Origin: JAVBKX01 sp031553835
GTDB lineage: Bacteria > Bacteroidota > Bacteroidia > Bacteroidales > Azobacteroidaceae
Assembly (NCBI GenBank): GCA_031553835.1
Contig: JAVBKX010000028.1
Span: forward strand, 1-49,177
Reading direction: 5' to 3'
Length of the DNA stretch: 49,177 bases
Of this stretch, positions 1 through 9,401 are shown piece by piece. The first letter of the stretch is position 1. Each line of letters starts with the position of its first letter. The notes below the pieces were generated by a model. The model was not told where the DNA came from and made no database searches. It saw only the letters and a list, made by a program, of their open reading frames with translations. A program made the translations under genes and the position numbers.

Positions 1-1791
1 TTCGACTTGAGTTACACCCTTCAAACAGACTTGTCAACTGAAGAAGGAATTAATACAGCCTGGGATGATGTACATGCCGTCTCCACACTTCAAGGTATAG
101 TGAACCGGTCAACGCCTCGCTTATACATTCATTTTGTCAAAGAAAAAGAGTACGACATCGATGCCTATTGGTGGAATAAGTACCGAGTAAAAGGAGAATG
201 GCTGTATGGCAAGGATACCATAGCATACAACACACTCGAAGAATTATTCCACGCCTATCAACCATTCATCAACGGAGCTGTTGTTTATGATGAAAATATA
301 GCATCAACAAGTAATGTGGCTTCTGCAGTTGCAGGAATTGAAAATCTGGTAGCCCTCCGGTTTGATCCCAAGCCGGGCAGTTTATATTACAGATTAGTTC
401 TATCGGGGCCGAAGCTGGAAGTAAAAAAATGGTTGGTCAATCCTGATGGAACTTCTTTATTTTCGAACTCGGGTATGATTCCGGGAACGAACCGGCTTTC
501 CTCTGGTTCTGCAAAAAATGATCCTTATGTATGGTTCATTGAAAATTACATGAAAACAGGAAAATGCAACACCGAATTTGCCGGATATTATATCGATCAA
601 TATTGGAAGAACAATCCGGGCGCTGCGCCACGTAATCATCATACATTGACCAATCATGATTTTTTTGTAAGCAAAAAAGCCTTTTTCTTTGACCTGTCAC
701 CATGGGGCGACGAACCGGCAACAGATGATCCGGATCAACCCGTTGGTACTGATGTGAATACATTGAAAGAAATGCTTCTGACAGCCTATCACCTGAATAA
801 AGGAGAGAAAATTTGTTACATCGGAGGTTTTCCCGCTTGGGCATATAAATACACGATGCATGCCAATGGAATTCACGAGGATGTACCGACTGAATGGGAA
901 TTCGGGCGAGTCATCAGCGCTTACAACGCGATGAAAGATGCGGATGCAATAGGATATGGAGCATTAGCCAATGCCTCTTTCTGGCAACATTTTCCTTTGC
1001 AGGACAAATATGAACAACCCTGGGTTTCGCATGATGATTTGAAAAAAAGAGGATTGTTAACTGCCGATGGCAAAGTGGATATAGACAACCGGAATTTTAT
1101 CATTTTCTATGTCGGGGATTATGATGCATCTGCTTGGATTACACAGCGTACACCGTCGATCTGGGATGATCCGAACCGGGGTAAATTACCCTTGATGTGG
1201 TGCGTCAGTCCGGTATTGCAAGAACGGGTGCCTATGGTATTACACAACTTTAGAAAAACGGCGACTCCCAATGATTATTTTGCTTCTGCTGACAATGGCG
1301 CCGGATACATCATGCCGGGCATGTTGCAAGAACCTCGCTCTATTTCCGAATTACCATCCGGCTTAAATGCATGGGCATCCCATTGCAAAAAATATTACGA
1401 CAAATGGGGATTAACGATTACGGGATTTGTCATCGACGGTCATGCTCCCGGATTAAATGAACAGGGATTGGATTGTTATGAATCATTCAGTCCCAATGGC
1501 ATCGTTCCGCAAAAAGTACCATTAGCCAAAATGCATCACAATATGCCCGTTTTAAGAGCAGATCTGGATGTCAATGATGGCAATCCGAAGAAAGCGGCCT
1601 CCACAATTGTAAGCCGGGTAAATGAGAGAAATGCTGAAATCCCGTTTCATTGGTTTCGCAACATTCTCAAATCACCGACCTGGTATGTCGAAGTGATGGA
1701 TGAAGTGAATAAGCAAGATAACAATATCATATTATTGGATGCCCCTTCTTTTTTCGAATTATTACGTATTTATCTGAAGAAACAGGAATAG
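1..1791 (+). CDS. GxGYxYP-family putative glycoside hydrolase, 5' truncated by the window edge
   Basis: The reading frame is open from the first base, so the true start lies upstream; the first in-window candidate, a TTG at position 7, is unlikely to be the real start. About 596 residues are visible. The motif GAGYIMPG (around residue 440) fits the GxGYxYP signature that names this Bacteroidota-rich family of putative glycoside hydrolases. The N-terminal part (AWDDVHAVSTLQGIVNR) matches the usual beginning of the family's N-terminal domain, so probably only a signal peptide and a short linker are missing. Family members are generally secreted, and no substrate is firmly established. Position beside two GH51 genes suggests, by inference, a role in plant cell-wall glycan use. 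A hairpin without a T-run follows the stop codon. Family call is fairly confident, activity unknown. Confidence 0.5.
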   Translation, partial: FDLSYTLQTDLSTEEGINTAWDDVHAVSTLQGIVNRSTPRLYIHFVKEKEYDIDAYWWNKYRVKGEWLYGKDTIAYNTLEELFHAYQPFINGAVVYDENIASTSNVASAVAGIENLVALRFDPKPGSLYYRLVLSGPKLEVKKWLVNPDGTSLFSNSGMIPGTNRLSSGSAKNDPYVWFIENYMKTGKCNTEFAGYYIDQYWKNNPGAAPRNHHTLTNHDFFVSKKAFFFDLSPWGDEPATDDPDQPVGTDVNTLKEMLLTAYHLNKGEKICYIGGFPAWAYKYTMHANGIHEDVPTEWEFGRVISAYNAMKDADAIGYGALANASFWQHFPLQDKYEQPWVSHDDLKKRGLLTADGKVDIDNRNFIIFYVGDYDASAWITQRTPSIWDDPNRGKLPLMWCVSPVLQERVPMVLHNFRKTATPNDYFASADNGAGYIMPGMLQEPRSISELPSGLNAWASHCKKYYDKWGLTITGFVIDGHAPGLNEQGLDCYESFSPNGIVPQKVPLAKMHHNMPVLRADLDVNDGNPKKAASTIVSRVNERNAEIPFHWFRNILKSPTWYVEVMDEVNKQDNNIILLDAPSFFELLRIYLKKQE

Positions 1792-2243
1792 TTTAATAAA
1801 GTACAGTTTACTAAGTTGCCTCGCCTGACAGCTCAAATATAAGGCAACTTACCTTGCAGATTACTCACAAATCATATTCACCCTCACCAGTGTAATAAGA
1901 CCGGTTGGCAATGCGTAATGTATTATCATTTACGGAATTGATTATATAAACCTCTACTTTTAATCCTGCTCTTAGCAGATTGGAATTATCATTACCTAAT
2001 AAATTATTCATTAATTTTCAACATATTACATTCGCATCTAATTCAATTTTCGCCATAGACATACTGAGCTAACTTTTCAAGTAAATCCAGCATCACATCT
2101 AACAAATTTGACATACTTTACAACAGGAAATTTTATAAATGTATAAGTTTTTATCCCATCCATACCGTTTTAATGATATATTAATGATTTGTTAATGTTG
2201 GACTCTTATATTTGTAAAAAAATCATAAGAAAATCATAAGAGC
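1792..2243 (+). other. 452-bp intergenic region with a hairpin and the promoter of the GH51 pair
   Basis: No credible coding sequence was found. A 10-bp inverted repeat (TAAGTTGCCT at 1812-1821 with AGGCAACTTA at 1842-1851) lies just after the preceding stop. It has no T-run, so it is more likely a 3'-end-stabilising hairpin than a classical intrinsic terminator. The rest is AT-rich. The last 80 bp hold a promoter, listed separately, and a short direct repeat of AAATCATAAG at 2220-2240 directly before the GH51 start codon. Confidence 0.5.
2172..2214 (+). promoter_or_regulatory. Promoter of the GH51 pair (TATATTTG box)
   Basis: TATATTTG at 2207-2214 matches the Bacteroidota -7 consensus TAnnTTTG exactly. 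TTTG at 2188-2191 is a possible -33 element, although the 15-bp gap is shorter than usual. The AT-rich 26-bp block at 2172-2197 recurs with 23 identical positions at 46860-46885, at the same 9-bp distance from a -7-like box. Confidence 0.5.
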
Positions 2244-4814
2244 ATGAATCAACAAAATTTATTAAAACGATCTTTAGCAATCTCCATTTTTGTTACTGCT
2301 GCATTTGAAATACAAGCGGTCAACAACGAAACTAATCCCCAATCGTATATCACTATTGATGTCGCGGCTCCAAAAGCAGAAATCGCTCCTACCATGTATG
2401 GCGTTTTCTTTGAAGACATCAACCGTTCGGCAGACGGGGGAATCTATGCCGAAATGATTTTTAACCGCGGCTTTGAAGAAAAAAACCTGCCTTCTTCATG
2501 TACATACGACCCTAAAACAAAAAAAGCATATCCCCCTTACAAGGCGGTTTATTCCAGCCCCGAACAAAAAAGAAGCTGGAGCATCCCGTGGGATATGGAA
2601 GATAAACATCCGGGCTGGACATTCGAAGGGACTTCCGGCATACAATATTCTGCTACCATTAAAGAGACTGATCCTCAGGAAACCGAAGATTCCAAATCCA
2701 TGTATCTCAATATTACAGATCCCGGAGAATTGCGGTTGATCAATAGTGGTTTTTACGGACTTGCCGTTCAATCAGGAAAAAAATATGACCTTGTGTTTTA
2801 CTTACAGGGAAACAGCAATTATAAAGGAGATGTGGTCGCCGAAATACTTACCAAAGACAATCAGGTACTGGCTTCGAAAAAATTCTCAGTCAAATCCGAT
2901 GGAAAATGGAATAAATACACCTGCACCCTTGCCCCTAACCAAACCATAAACGATGGTAAATTTGCTTTGAAATTCAACGCTCCCGGCAATATTGCCGTAG
3001 ATTATGTTTCGCTTTTTCCGCAGGAAACTTTCAGGAATCATAAAAACGGGTTGCGCAAAGATGTAGCACAATTTATAGCCGATCTCAAGCCTGCTTTTAT
3101 GCGCTGGCCGGGTGGTTGCATCGTGGAAGGACTAACGATGGAAAACCGGGTGAAATGGAAAAATACGATTGGTCCTCCCGAAAAACGGAAAGGCGAATAC
3201 AATCTGTGGGGATACTATTCCACCAATGGATTCGGTTACCATGAATTTTTACAATATTGTGAAGATATGGGAGCCAAAGCCATGTTCGTATGCAATGCCG
3301 GAATGTCGTGCGATGGCCGCAATGGAGATTTCTACGAAGAGGATCGTATCGAAGAACTTATACAAGAAGCGTTGGACGCCATCGAATATGCGATTGGCGG
3401 AACTGACACCCAATGGGGCGCCGAACGAGCTAAAAATGGTCGCAAAAAACCATTCAAATTAGATTATATAGAAGTAGGAAATGAAAACCACAGCGCCATG
3501 TACACAAAGCATTACAACTTGTTTTACGACCGCATCAGAGCCAAATATCCTGACATCACCATTATCACCTGTCTGCCCATGTGCGATCAACTCAAAACGC
3601 TCAAAGGTTTTGACATGAACGATCCTCATTTTTATAACTTTCCGGTATGGTATTATAAAAACACGGACTATTTCGACAAATTTCCACGGGAAAATTACAA
3701 AGTATATGTAGGAGAATATGCCTGTAATATGGGTGTCGGCAGCGGAAATATGGAAGGCGCACTAAGCGAAGGCGCGTTTATGATGGGGATGGAACGAAAT
3801 TCCGACCTGGTGACCATGACTTCTTACGCACCTTTGCTGGAAAATACAAAATGCAGGATGGGAGTGAATCTCATTTTGGTACAGAATGATGATGTAATTG
3901 GGCGAACTTCTTATTATGTCGAAAAATTATTTACAGACAACCGGCCTGATGTAAATCTCACAACCAATGTAAAATTGGGTTTACTTCCGGATAAAACTTC
4001 CCCAAAAGGAGGAATAGGATTGGGTACTTTCCAAACCGGAGCTGAATTCTCTAATGTAAAAATCACAGTCGATGGTAAAGAAGTCTATCAATCTGATTTT
4101 GCCAATAAACCCGGTGAATGGAATGATGTGAATGGAAAATGGAAAATTCAAGATAACAAATTGATACAAGACAATCCGGAAGGTACTGAAACAATTATGC
4201 TTTCCAATCAATATTTTGATTCGAAGAATATGACAGTCGAATTTGATGCGCTCAAAACCGGAGGCAAAGAAGGCTTTGTCCTGCTCTTCGGGGCCAAAGA
4301 CCGGACAAATTGTTACCAGATGACATTGGGCAGTTTTGGAAATTCATGGACAATATTCCAAACTGTAAGGGATGGCAATGCATTCGTATTGAATGAAAAC
4401 CGCCCTGCTCTCCCGATAAAAACCAATGAACAGTACCACTTCAAACTGGTTATTAAAGGCGATATTTTCGAATGTTGGATCAATGGAAATTTAAACCTGA
4501 CATGGAATAATGCTTATGTTCAAAGACAATATGCAATTGCAGGATTTGATAAAGAAACCAATGAGGTAATCGTGAAAGTTATCAATGCAGAAGAAGCTCC
4601 AATGAATACTACCTTGAAGTTTGAAAATGCAATTTTTGAACCAAAAGGAAAAATGATTACGCTGGCGGCTGAATCAAAATTCGATGAAAACACATTTGAA
4701 AACAGATATAAAGTTTTTCCGGTAGAACAGGTGATCGACAATGTTGACCGGGAAATGCAGCTCAGCTTTAAGCCACAATCAATGACTGTATTAAGATTAA
4801 AACTTAAAAAATAA
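2244..4814 (+). CDS. GH51 alpha-L-arabinofuranosidase with inserted ConA-like domain
   Basis: This 856-residue protein starts with a Sec signal peptide (about residues 1-25, ending near FEIQA) and is probably periplasmic or surface-exposed. A carbohydrate-binding-like beta domain precedes the GH51 (alpha/beta)8 catalytic domain. The acid/base Glu is seen in EVGNENH (E414) and the nucleophile in YVGEYACN (E491). Between the catalytic barrel and the last beta-sandwich lies an extra segment of about 170 residues (from GGIGLGTFQTGAEF to near residue 755) that looks like a concanavalin A/LamG-type fold; it is absent from the shorter GH51 at 24486. Family members release terminal arabinofuranose from arabinan, arabinoxylan or arabinogalactan. 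A homologous GH51 follows after 34 bp, suggesting one operon. The exact linkage preference cannot be read from the sequence. Confidence 0.5.
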   Translation: MNQQNLLKRSLAISIFVTAAFEIQAVNNETNPQSYITIDVAAPKAEIAPTMYGVFFEDINRSADGGIYAEMIFNRGFEEKNLPSSCTYDPKTKKAYPPYKAVYSSPEQKRSWSIPWDMEDKHPGWTFEGTSGIQYSATIKETDPQETEDSKSMYLNITDPGELRLINSGFYGLAVQSGKKYDLVFYLQGNSNYKGDVVAEILTKDNQVLASKKFSVKSDGKWNKYTCTLAPNQTINDGKFALKFNAPGNIAVDYVSLFPQETFRNHKNGLRKDVAQFIADLKPAFMRWPGGCIVEGLTMENRVKWKNTIGPPEKRKGEYNLWGYYSTNGFGYHEFLQYCEDMGAKAMFVCNAGMSCDGRNGDFYEEDRIEELIQEALDAIEYAIGGTDTQWGAERAKNGRKKPFKLDYIEVGNENHSAMYTKHYNLFYDRIRAKYPDITIITCLPMCDQLKTLKGFDMNDPHFYNFPVWYYKNTDYFDKFPRENYKVYVGEYACNMGVGSGNMEGALSEGAFMMGMERNSDLVTMTSYAPLLENTKCRMGVNLILVQNDDVIGRTSYYVEKLFTDNRPDVNLTTNVKLGLLPDKTSPKGGIGLGTFQTGAEFSNVKITVDGKEVYQSDFANKPGEWNDVNGKWKIQDNKLIQDNPEGTETIMLSNQYFDSKNMTVEFDALKTGGKEGFVLLFGAKDRTNCYQMTLGSFGNSWTIFQTVRDGNAFVLNENRPALPIKTNEQYHFKLVIKGDIFECWINGNLNLTWNNAYVQRQYAIAGFDKETNEVIVKVINAEEAPMNTTLKFENAIFEPKGKMITLAAESKFDENTFENRYKVFPVEQVIDNVDREMQLSFKPQSMTVLRLKLKK

Positions 4815-4848
4815 AAGTAAAACCTTTAATGAATAATATCAATAAATT

Positions 4849-7380
4849 ATGATGCGAAAAAAAATGAGATGGTTACCCTTACTGGGTATATTAATGTGGG
4901 CATGCTCCGCAGAAGAGCCCGACGGTACAATAACTGTGGATTTTAATGCCAGGGGAGCAGATATACCTGCAAGCATGTATGGTATATTCTTCGAAGAAAT
5001 CAATCATTCCGGCGATGGAGGATTGTATGCGGAACTGGTGCAAAACCGGGGATTTGAAGACAATTCCATCCCCGAAGGTTACACTGTAAAAGACGGCCGG
5101 CTTTATCCACCCGAAGTACCCAATCACCTTACGGGACACAAACCTGAAGGCCGGCACCACTACCGTTGGCCGACAGAGAAAGTTCCGGCCTGGGAATTGA
5201 ATCAGATAGCAGGATCGGGAGCTGCAATGGAACTGACAAAGCAGCAACCGCTGCATCCGACTACGCCAACATCTCTGGAAATCACCCTGACCGGAACAGA
5301 CAGCCGGGCAACCTTATCCAATAGCGGATTTTGGGGAATGAATATTGTAAGTGGAGAGAATTATTTACTTCGTTTTTATGCCCGCAAAGATGGGCAATAC
5401 AATGGGAAAGTAATGGTCAGCCTTGTTTCTCCCGAAGGAAAAACACTTTCGGAAGATGAAATAATGCTGGAAGGAAACAATGGATGGAATGAATACAAGA
5501 AAACAATACAACCAAAAGACTCTTCACATCAAGGAAAACTGATGTTTACCTTCGAAGGAGCAGGACATGTATGGATGGATTATGTTTCTCTTTTCCCTGA
5601 AAACACGTTTATGAACCGTCCCAACGGACTTCGCAATGATGTAGCAAAAGTGTTGCAGGACATGAAACCCGCATTCATCCGCTGGCCGGGAGGATGCATC
5701 GTAGAAGGGATTTCTTTAAGCAACAGAATACAATGGAAGCAAACCATCGGAGACCCGATGACCCGTCCGGGAATGTACGACACCTGGGGATACCGCAGTA
5801 CCATGGGATTCGGATACCACGAATTTCTTCAATACTGTGAAGATATTCATGCCGACGGTATGTTCGTTTGCAACGCCGGAATTGGTTGTCAGGGGCGGGT
5901 CGGTGATGCCTGTCATGAAAATGACCTCCAACATTTCATAGACGAAGCACTCGATGCTATCGAATATGCATTGGGAGACGAAACTACCGAATGGGGTAAA
6001 AAACGGGCGGAAAACGGACATCCTCAGCCATTCCCTCTCAAATATGTGGAAATAGGAAATGAAAATTGGGGTGATATATATGCCAAAAGATATGACATTT
6101 TCTACAAAGCCATTAAGCCTAAATACCCCCAACTGACGTTGATTTCCACTCTCGGATTAGGCGGACAAAATGCGCATGAGAAAGTCGATATGATCGATCC
6201 GCACTGGTACGTAGCTCCCGACATGTTTTTTATGAATGACAAACTCTTCGACCAGCAACCCCGGGCTGATTATAAAATATATGTAGGAGAATATGCCTGC
6301 AATATTGGTGTAGGCGGCGGTAATTTACTGGGAGCACTTGGAGAAGCTGCTTTCCTGACAGGAATGGAACGCAACTCTGATCTGGTACAAATGGCTTCGT
6401 ATGCTCCTCTGCTCGAGAATGTCAACGACCGCGTATGGCCGGTCAACCTGATTTGGGTCGATTCTTACCGTGCAATGGGCCGTACCTCTTACCATGTACA
6501 AAAAATGTATGCAGACAACAGACCTTCCTACAATTTAAATACCGCCATCACACAGCCCCGCATGCCGGTAAAAGTGAACGGAAAAATAGGATTGGGAACC
6601 TGGGAAACCCGGGCGGAATTCAAAGACCTGAAGATTACTTCACCCGACGGAACGGTTACAACGGTTGATTTAACAAAAGCGGATTCGGAATGGTCGGCTA
6701 AAGCGGGGGAATGGTCGGCTAAAAATGGAATGTATATCCAAACCGGAACCGGAGGCCAAAGATGGACTACCTGGGATAAAATGAAATTTGAAAAATGCAC
6801 TATCGATTTCAAAGCCCGGAAAATAAACGGTGGTGAAGGGTTTATGTTGTATTTCGGAGTGGAAAATGAAAATGGATATGCGCTCAACATTGGTGGATGG
6901 GGCAATAGCAAAACCGCTTTCGAAAAAATGAACAATGGCGGATTGTCTCAAATGTCGGGAGAAATAGCCCAACGTATAGAAGATGGACGGTGGTATGATT
7001 TCCGCGTTGTAATAGCCGATTCATTGTTTACTTACTACTGCGACGGGCAAAAAATGCTGGAAATGCCGGTCATCCGCAAACAACGTTATTCAATCGCCGG
7101 ATTTGACACCGCTACCAACGAAATCATTGTCAAAGTTATAAATGCTGAAAGTGTTCCGTTCAAAACAACAATAGATCTGAAGAATGTACAAGTAGAACCT
7201 TCCGGCAAAATAATCACGCTTGCATCGGCTTCCGAATTGGATGAAAATGATCTGGATCACCCTGACAAAGTAATTCCGGTAGAAAAAAACTACGACAAAT
7301 TCGGTTCTTCTTTTAAATACACGTTCGAACCCTGGTCGTTCAACATCCTGAGAATAAAAGTCAAAGATATTGCAAAATGA
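4849..7380 (+). CDS. GH51 alpha-L-arabinofuranosidase lipoprotein with inserted ConA-like domain
   Basis: An 843-residue paralogue of the preceding gene. The N-terminus MMRKKMRWLPLLGILMWAC carries a lipobox ending at Cys19, so this copy is predicted to be a lipoprotein where its partner has a plain signal peptide. Catalytic Glu residues are visible in EIGNENW (E405) and YVGEYACN (E481). It shares the extra beta-sandwich insert before the C-terminal domain. Two ATG codons stand at 4849 and 4852, and either could be used. The 34-bp gap to the upstream gene and the lack of a promoter box argue for co-transcription. Different anchoring of two close paralogues suggests work in different compartments or on different arabinan fragments, which is inference. 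Confidence 0.5.
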   Translation: MMRKKMRWLPLLGILMWACSAEEPDGTITVDFNARGADIPASMYGIFFEEINHSGDGGLYAELVQNRGFEDNSIPEGYTVKDGRLYPPEVPNHLTGHKPEGRHHYRWPTEKVPAWELNQIAGSGAAMELTKQQPLHPTTPTSLEITLTGTDSRATLSNSGFWGMNIVSGENYLLRFYARKDGQYNGKVMVSLVSPEGKTLSEDEIMLEGNNGWNEYKKTIQPKDSSHQGKLMFTFEGAGHVWMDYVSLFPENTFMNRPNGLRNDVAKVLQDMKPAFIRWPGGCIVEGISLSNRIQWKQTIGDPMTRPGMYDTWGYRSTMGFGYHEFLQYCEDIHADGMFVCNAGIGCQGRVGDACHENDLQHFIDEALDAIEYALGDETTEWGKKRAENGHPQPFPLKYVEIGNENWGDIYAKRYDIFYKAIKPKYPQLTLISTLGLGGQNAHEKVDMIDPHWYVAPDMFFMNDKLFDQQPRADYKIYVGEYACNIGVGGGNLLGALGEAAFLTGMERNSDLVQMASYAPLLENVNDRVWPVNLIWVDSYRAMGRTSYHVQKMYADNRPSYNLNTAITQPRMPVKVNGKIGLGTWETRAEFKDLKITSPDGTVTTVDLTKADSEWSAKAGEWSAKNGMYIQTGTGGQRWTTWDKMKFEKCTIDFKARKINGGEGFMLYFGVENENGYALNIGGWGNSKTAFEKMNNGGLSQMSGEIAQRIEDGRWYDFRVVIADSLFTYYCDGQKMLEMPVIRKQRYSIAGFDTATNEIIVKVINAESVPFKTTIDLKNVQVEPSGKIITLASASELDENDLDHPDKVIPVEKNYDKFGSSFKYTFEPWSFNILRIKVKDIAK

Positions 7381-7387
7381 ATTTGCA

Positions 7388-7453
7388 GGAGTAACCATGC
7401 CTTTTGGCAGTTGTTCATCCTGCTACAGCCATCAAACTGCATGTGTTACTCCT
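7388..7453. repeat. Long imperfect hairpin after the GH51 pair
   Basis: AGGAGTAAC-CATGC (from 7388) pairs with GCATG-TGTTACTCCT (to 7453), a stem of about 14 bp with one bulge and a loop of roughly 38 nt. It begins 8 bases after the GH51 stop codon and could protect the 3' end of the mRNA. No function is proven. Confidence 0.5.
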
Positions 7454-7544
7454 TATTATTATTCATTGTTAATGGATAATAGGGTTGATGATGAACCGGC
7501 GGTTGAATACCGGCCATACAATGTGATAAGATAGACATCCAAAT

Positions 7545-7597
7545 AAAAAATGAACAATTGAAGCGTGTTAAACGTACCCCAATTGTTCATTTTTTTT
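7545..7597. terminator. Bidirectional intrinsic terminator between the GH51 pair and the symporter
   Basis: A 16-bp perfect stem (AAAAAATGAACAATTG at 7545-7560 with its complement at 7580-7595) encloses a 19-nt loop. The A-run on one side and the T-run on the other give a U-tract in both transcription directions. It lies between convergent transcription units, as expected for a shared terminator. Confidence 0.5.
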
Positions 7598-7616
7598 GAT
7601 ATATTAATTTAAAAGA

Positions 7617-9362
7617 TTACCAGAAATACATGTAGAACAATGCACAAAGAACGACCACTCCGAGCGATGCGATAATATCCCACTTGTTCCAGCTCTTTGC
7701 AATTTGTTTTTTGTAATCGCTGGTGAAAGTGATAGCCTCGATCTGTTGAGCAGTCGGCTTCGCAGTGAAAAACGACACCACAACCATTAGCAATATGATA
7801 AAGACAAGCAACCAGATCTCAAAGATAAGCCAGTTAGTCTGCCAAAACCAGGCAGTGCATTCCCAATACCATCCTGTCATCACATCCTTACCTGTATTTG
7901 TAAAAATGTTGGTCAGCAAGCGCACCATACCAAGAATAAAGCCCACGATCATACCTGCTTCACCGGCCTTGGGCGTAATTTTTTTGGAAAATATACCTAA
8001 TGCGAATACTGCTACCATCGCAGGAGCAAGCAGCGATTGAATGCCTTGCAGGTAATCGTAAAGACTACCGAGACTCATCATCACCGGTATCCATATAATA
8101 CCAAGCACCACGACCACAATTGTCGCTGCACGACCTACTAAAACATACGTACTTTCGCTTTTATCTTTGAACTTCGGTTTATAAAAATCTTCTGTAAACA
8201 GTGTTGCGCAAGAGTTGAAGAATGCCGCCAAAGAAGCAACCAATGCCGATATGAAACCGATCGTAACAATACCTTTTACTCCCGCAGGCAATACAAATTT
8301 CACCATCGAACCAAAGGCTGTATCCGGATCATCTAAGGTGAAGCCGCTATCGGGACGTGCAGCCAACGCAGCAGCAACCATACCCGGTATCAGGAACATA
8401 AATACAGGCAACAGTTTGAAATAACCGGCTGCAATAGTACCTCTGCGTGCGCGTTTCATGACCGCTTCATTAGATTCTCCTTTACGTTGTCCGAGCACCC
8501 GCTGAACAATGTGTTGGTCGGTACACCAATACCAGAAGCCGATAATTGACGCTCCGATAAACACCCAAAAGCCGGGATAATCGTCATACAACGGATCGCC
8601 CGTCGCAAAATGGAACATGTGATTCGTACCGTATGCAACGCCATCTGCTCCTACATTCAGTGTTTTAGAGTAGGCAATCATTGCGGTCCAACCTTCAGCA
8701 ATACTGCCGCCTCCAAGAGCAGATAACCCTAAGAACAGTACAAGAAATGAACCCAGAATAAGAATAGGCGTTTGAATGGCCGATAATGTCATTACACCTT
8801 TCATTCCGCCCAAAACGGTAAAAACGCCTGTCAGGACTATCAGGCCGATTGCGCCATACCAGAAAGGTAAGCCAAGCAAACTCTGCATAAAGATACCTCC
8901 GGTAAATGCTGTTACACTTACTTTCGTCAACACGTATGCAATAAGAGTGATAATCGACAACCACGAACCTGTTTTCGGTGTATAGCGATATTTAAGAAAG
9001 TCGGGCATGGTAATGATTTTCCCCATTTTATTGTTCATAAGCTGGTAGAATGGCACAAAAAGCCACCCCAAAATTAAAATCATCCAGCCTTGCATTTCCC
9101 AGTGCGCCATGCCTACACCGGCTTTTGCTCCTGTACCGGCAAGCCCTACGAGGTGTTCCGAACCAATATTTGCAGCAAAAATAGCCGCACCGATAATATA
9201 CCATGGTTCGCCTTTTCCAAACAGGTAATCTTCACTATCTGCACCCTGTTGCAAACGTTTGTCTTTTTGTATCGAACGCCACACAGCCCAGGCAACTGCC
9301 AACACTCCAACGATAATAATGACCCAATCGAGCCAAATAAATTCATTTGAATTCCAATTCAT
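7617..9362 (-). CDS. Sodium:solute symporter (SSS family), probable arabinose transporter
   Basis: A 581-residue inner-membrane protein with about 14 hydrophobic segments and no cleavable signal peptide. The pattern is that of the SSS/SGLT family of Na+-coupled sugar symporters, for example the conserved loop KYRYTPKTGSWLS after the second membrane segment and the QHIVQRVLG motif in the middle. As the last gene of an araD-araA-araB-symporter operon it very probably imports L-arabinose; comparable ara clusters in Bacteroides use an SSS transporter in this role. The ATG at 9362 is preceded by TTAATTACTAAA with no Shine-Dalgarno sequence. The 22-bp gap to araB is filled by an AATTAA word repeat. 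Family certain, substrate inferred from context. Confidence 0.5.
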   Translation of the reverse strand: MNWNSNEFIWLDWVIIIVGVLAVAWAVWRSIQKDKRLQQGADSEDYLFGKGEPWYIIGAAIFAANIGSEHLVGLAGTGAKAGVGMAHWEMQGWMILILGWLFVPFYQLMNNKMGKIITMPDFLKYRYTPKTGSWLSIITLIAYVLTKVSVTAFTGGIFMQSLLGLPFWYGAIGLIVLTGVFTVLGGMKGVMTLSAIQTPILILGSFLVLFLGLSALGGGSIAEGWTAMIAYSKTLNVGADGVAYGTNHMFHFATGDPLYDDYPGFWVFIGASIIGFWYWCTDQHIVQRVLGQRKGESNEAVMKRARRGTIAAGYFKLLPVFMFLIPGMVAAALAARPDSGFTLDDPDTAFGSMVKFVLPAGVKGIVTIGFISALVASLAAFFNSCATLFTEDFYKPKFKDKSESTYVLVGRAATIVVVVLGIIWIPVMMSLGSLYDYLQGIQSLLAPAMVAVFALGIFSKKITPKAGEAGMIVGFILGMVRLLTNIFTNTGKDVMTGWYWECTAWFWQTNWLIFEIWLLVFIILLMVVVSFFTAKPTAQQIEAITFTSDYKKQIAKSWNKWDIIASLGVVVLCALFYMYFW

Positions 9363-9367
9363 TTTAG

Positions 9368-9401
9368 TAATTAAAAATTAATAATTAACAATTAAAAATT
9401 G
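9368..9401. repeat. Word repeat NAATTAA between araB and the symporter gene
   Basis: Four 7-bp units with sequence TAATTAA, AAATTAA, TAATTAA, CAATTAA and a partial fifth, AAATTG, fill the gap. The last codons and the stop of araB lie inside the repeat. It belongs with the other short-word arrays of this window. Confidence 0.5.

Noticed and set aside
1812..1851. Inverted repeat after the GxGYxYP gene as intrinsic terminator
   Set aside because: The stem is good but has a 20-nt loop and no T-run; kept only as a hairpin within the intergenic entry.
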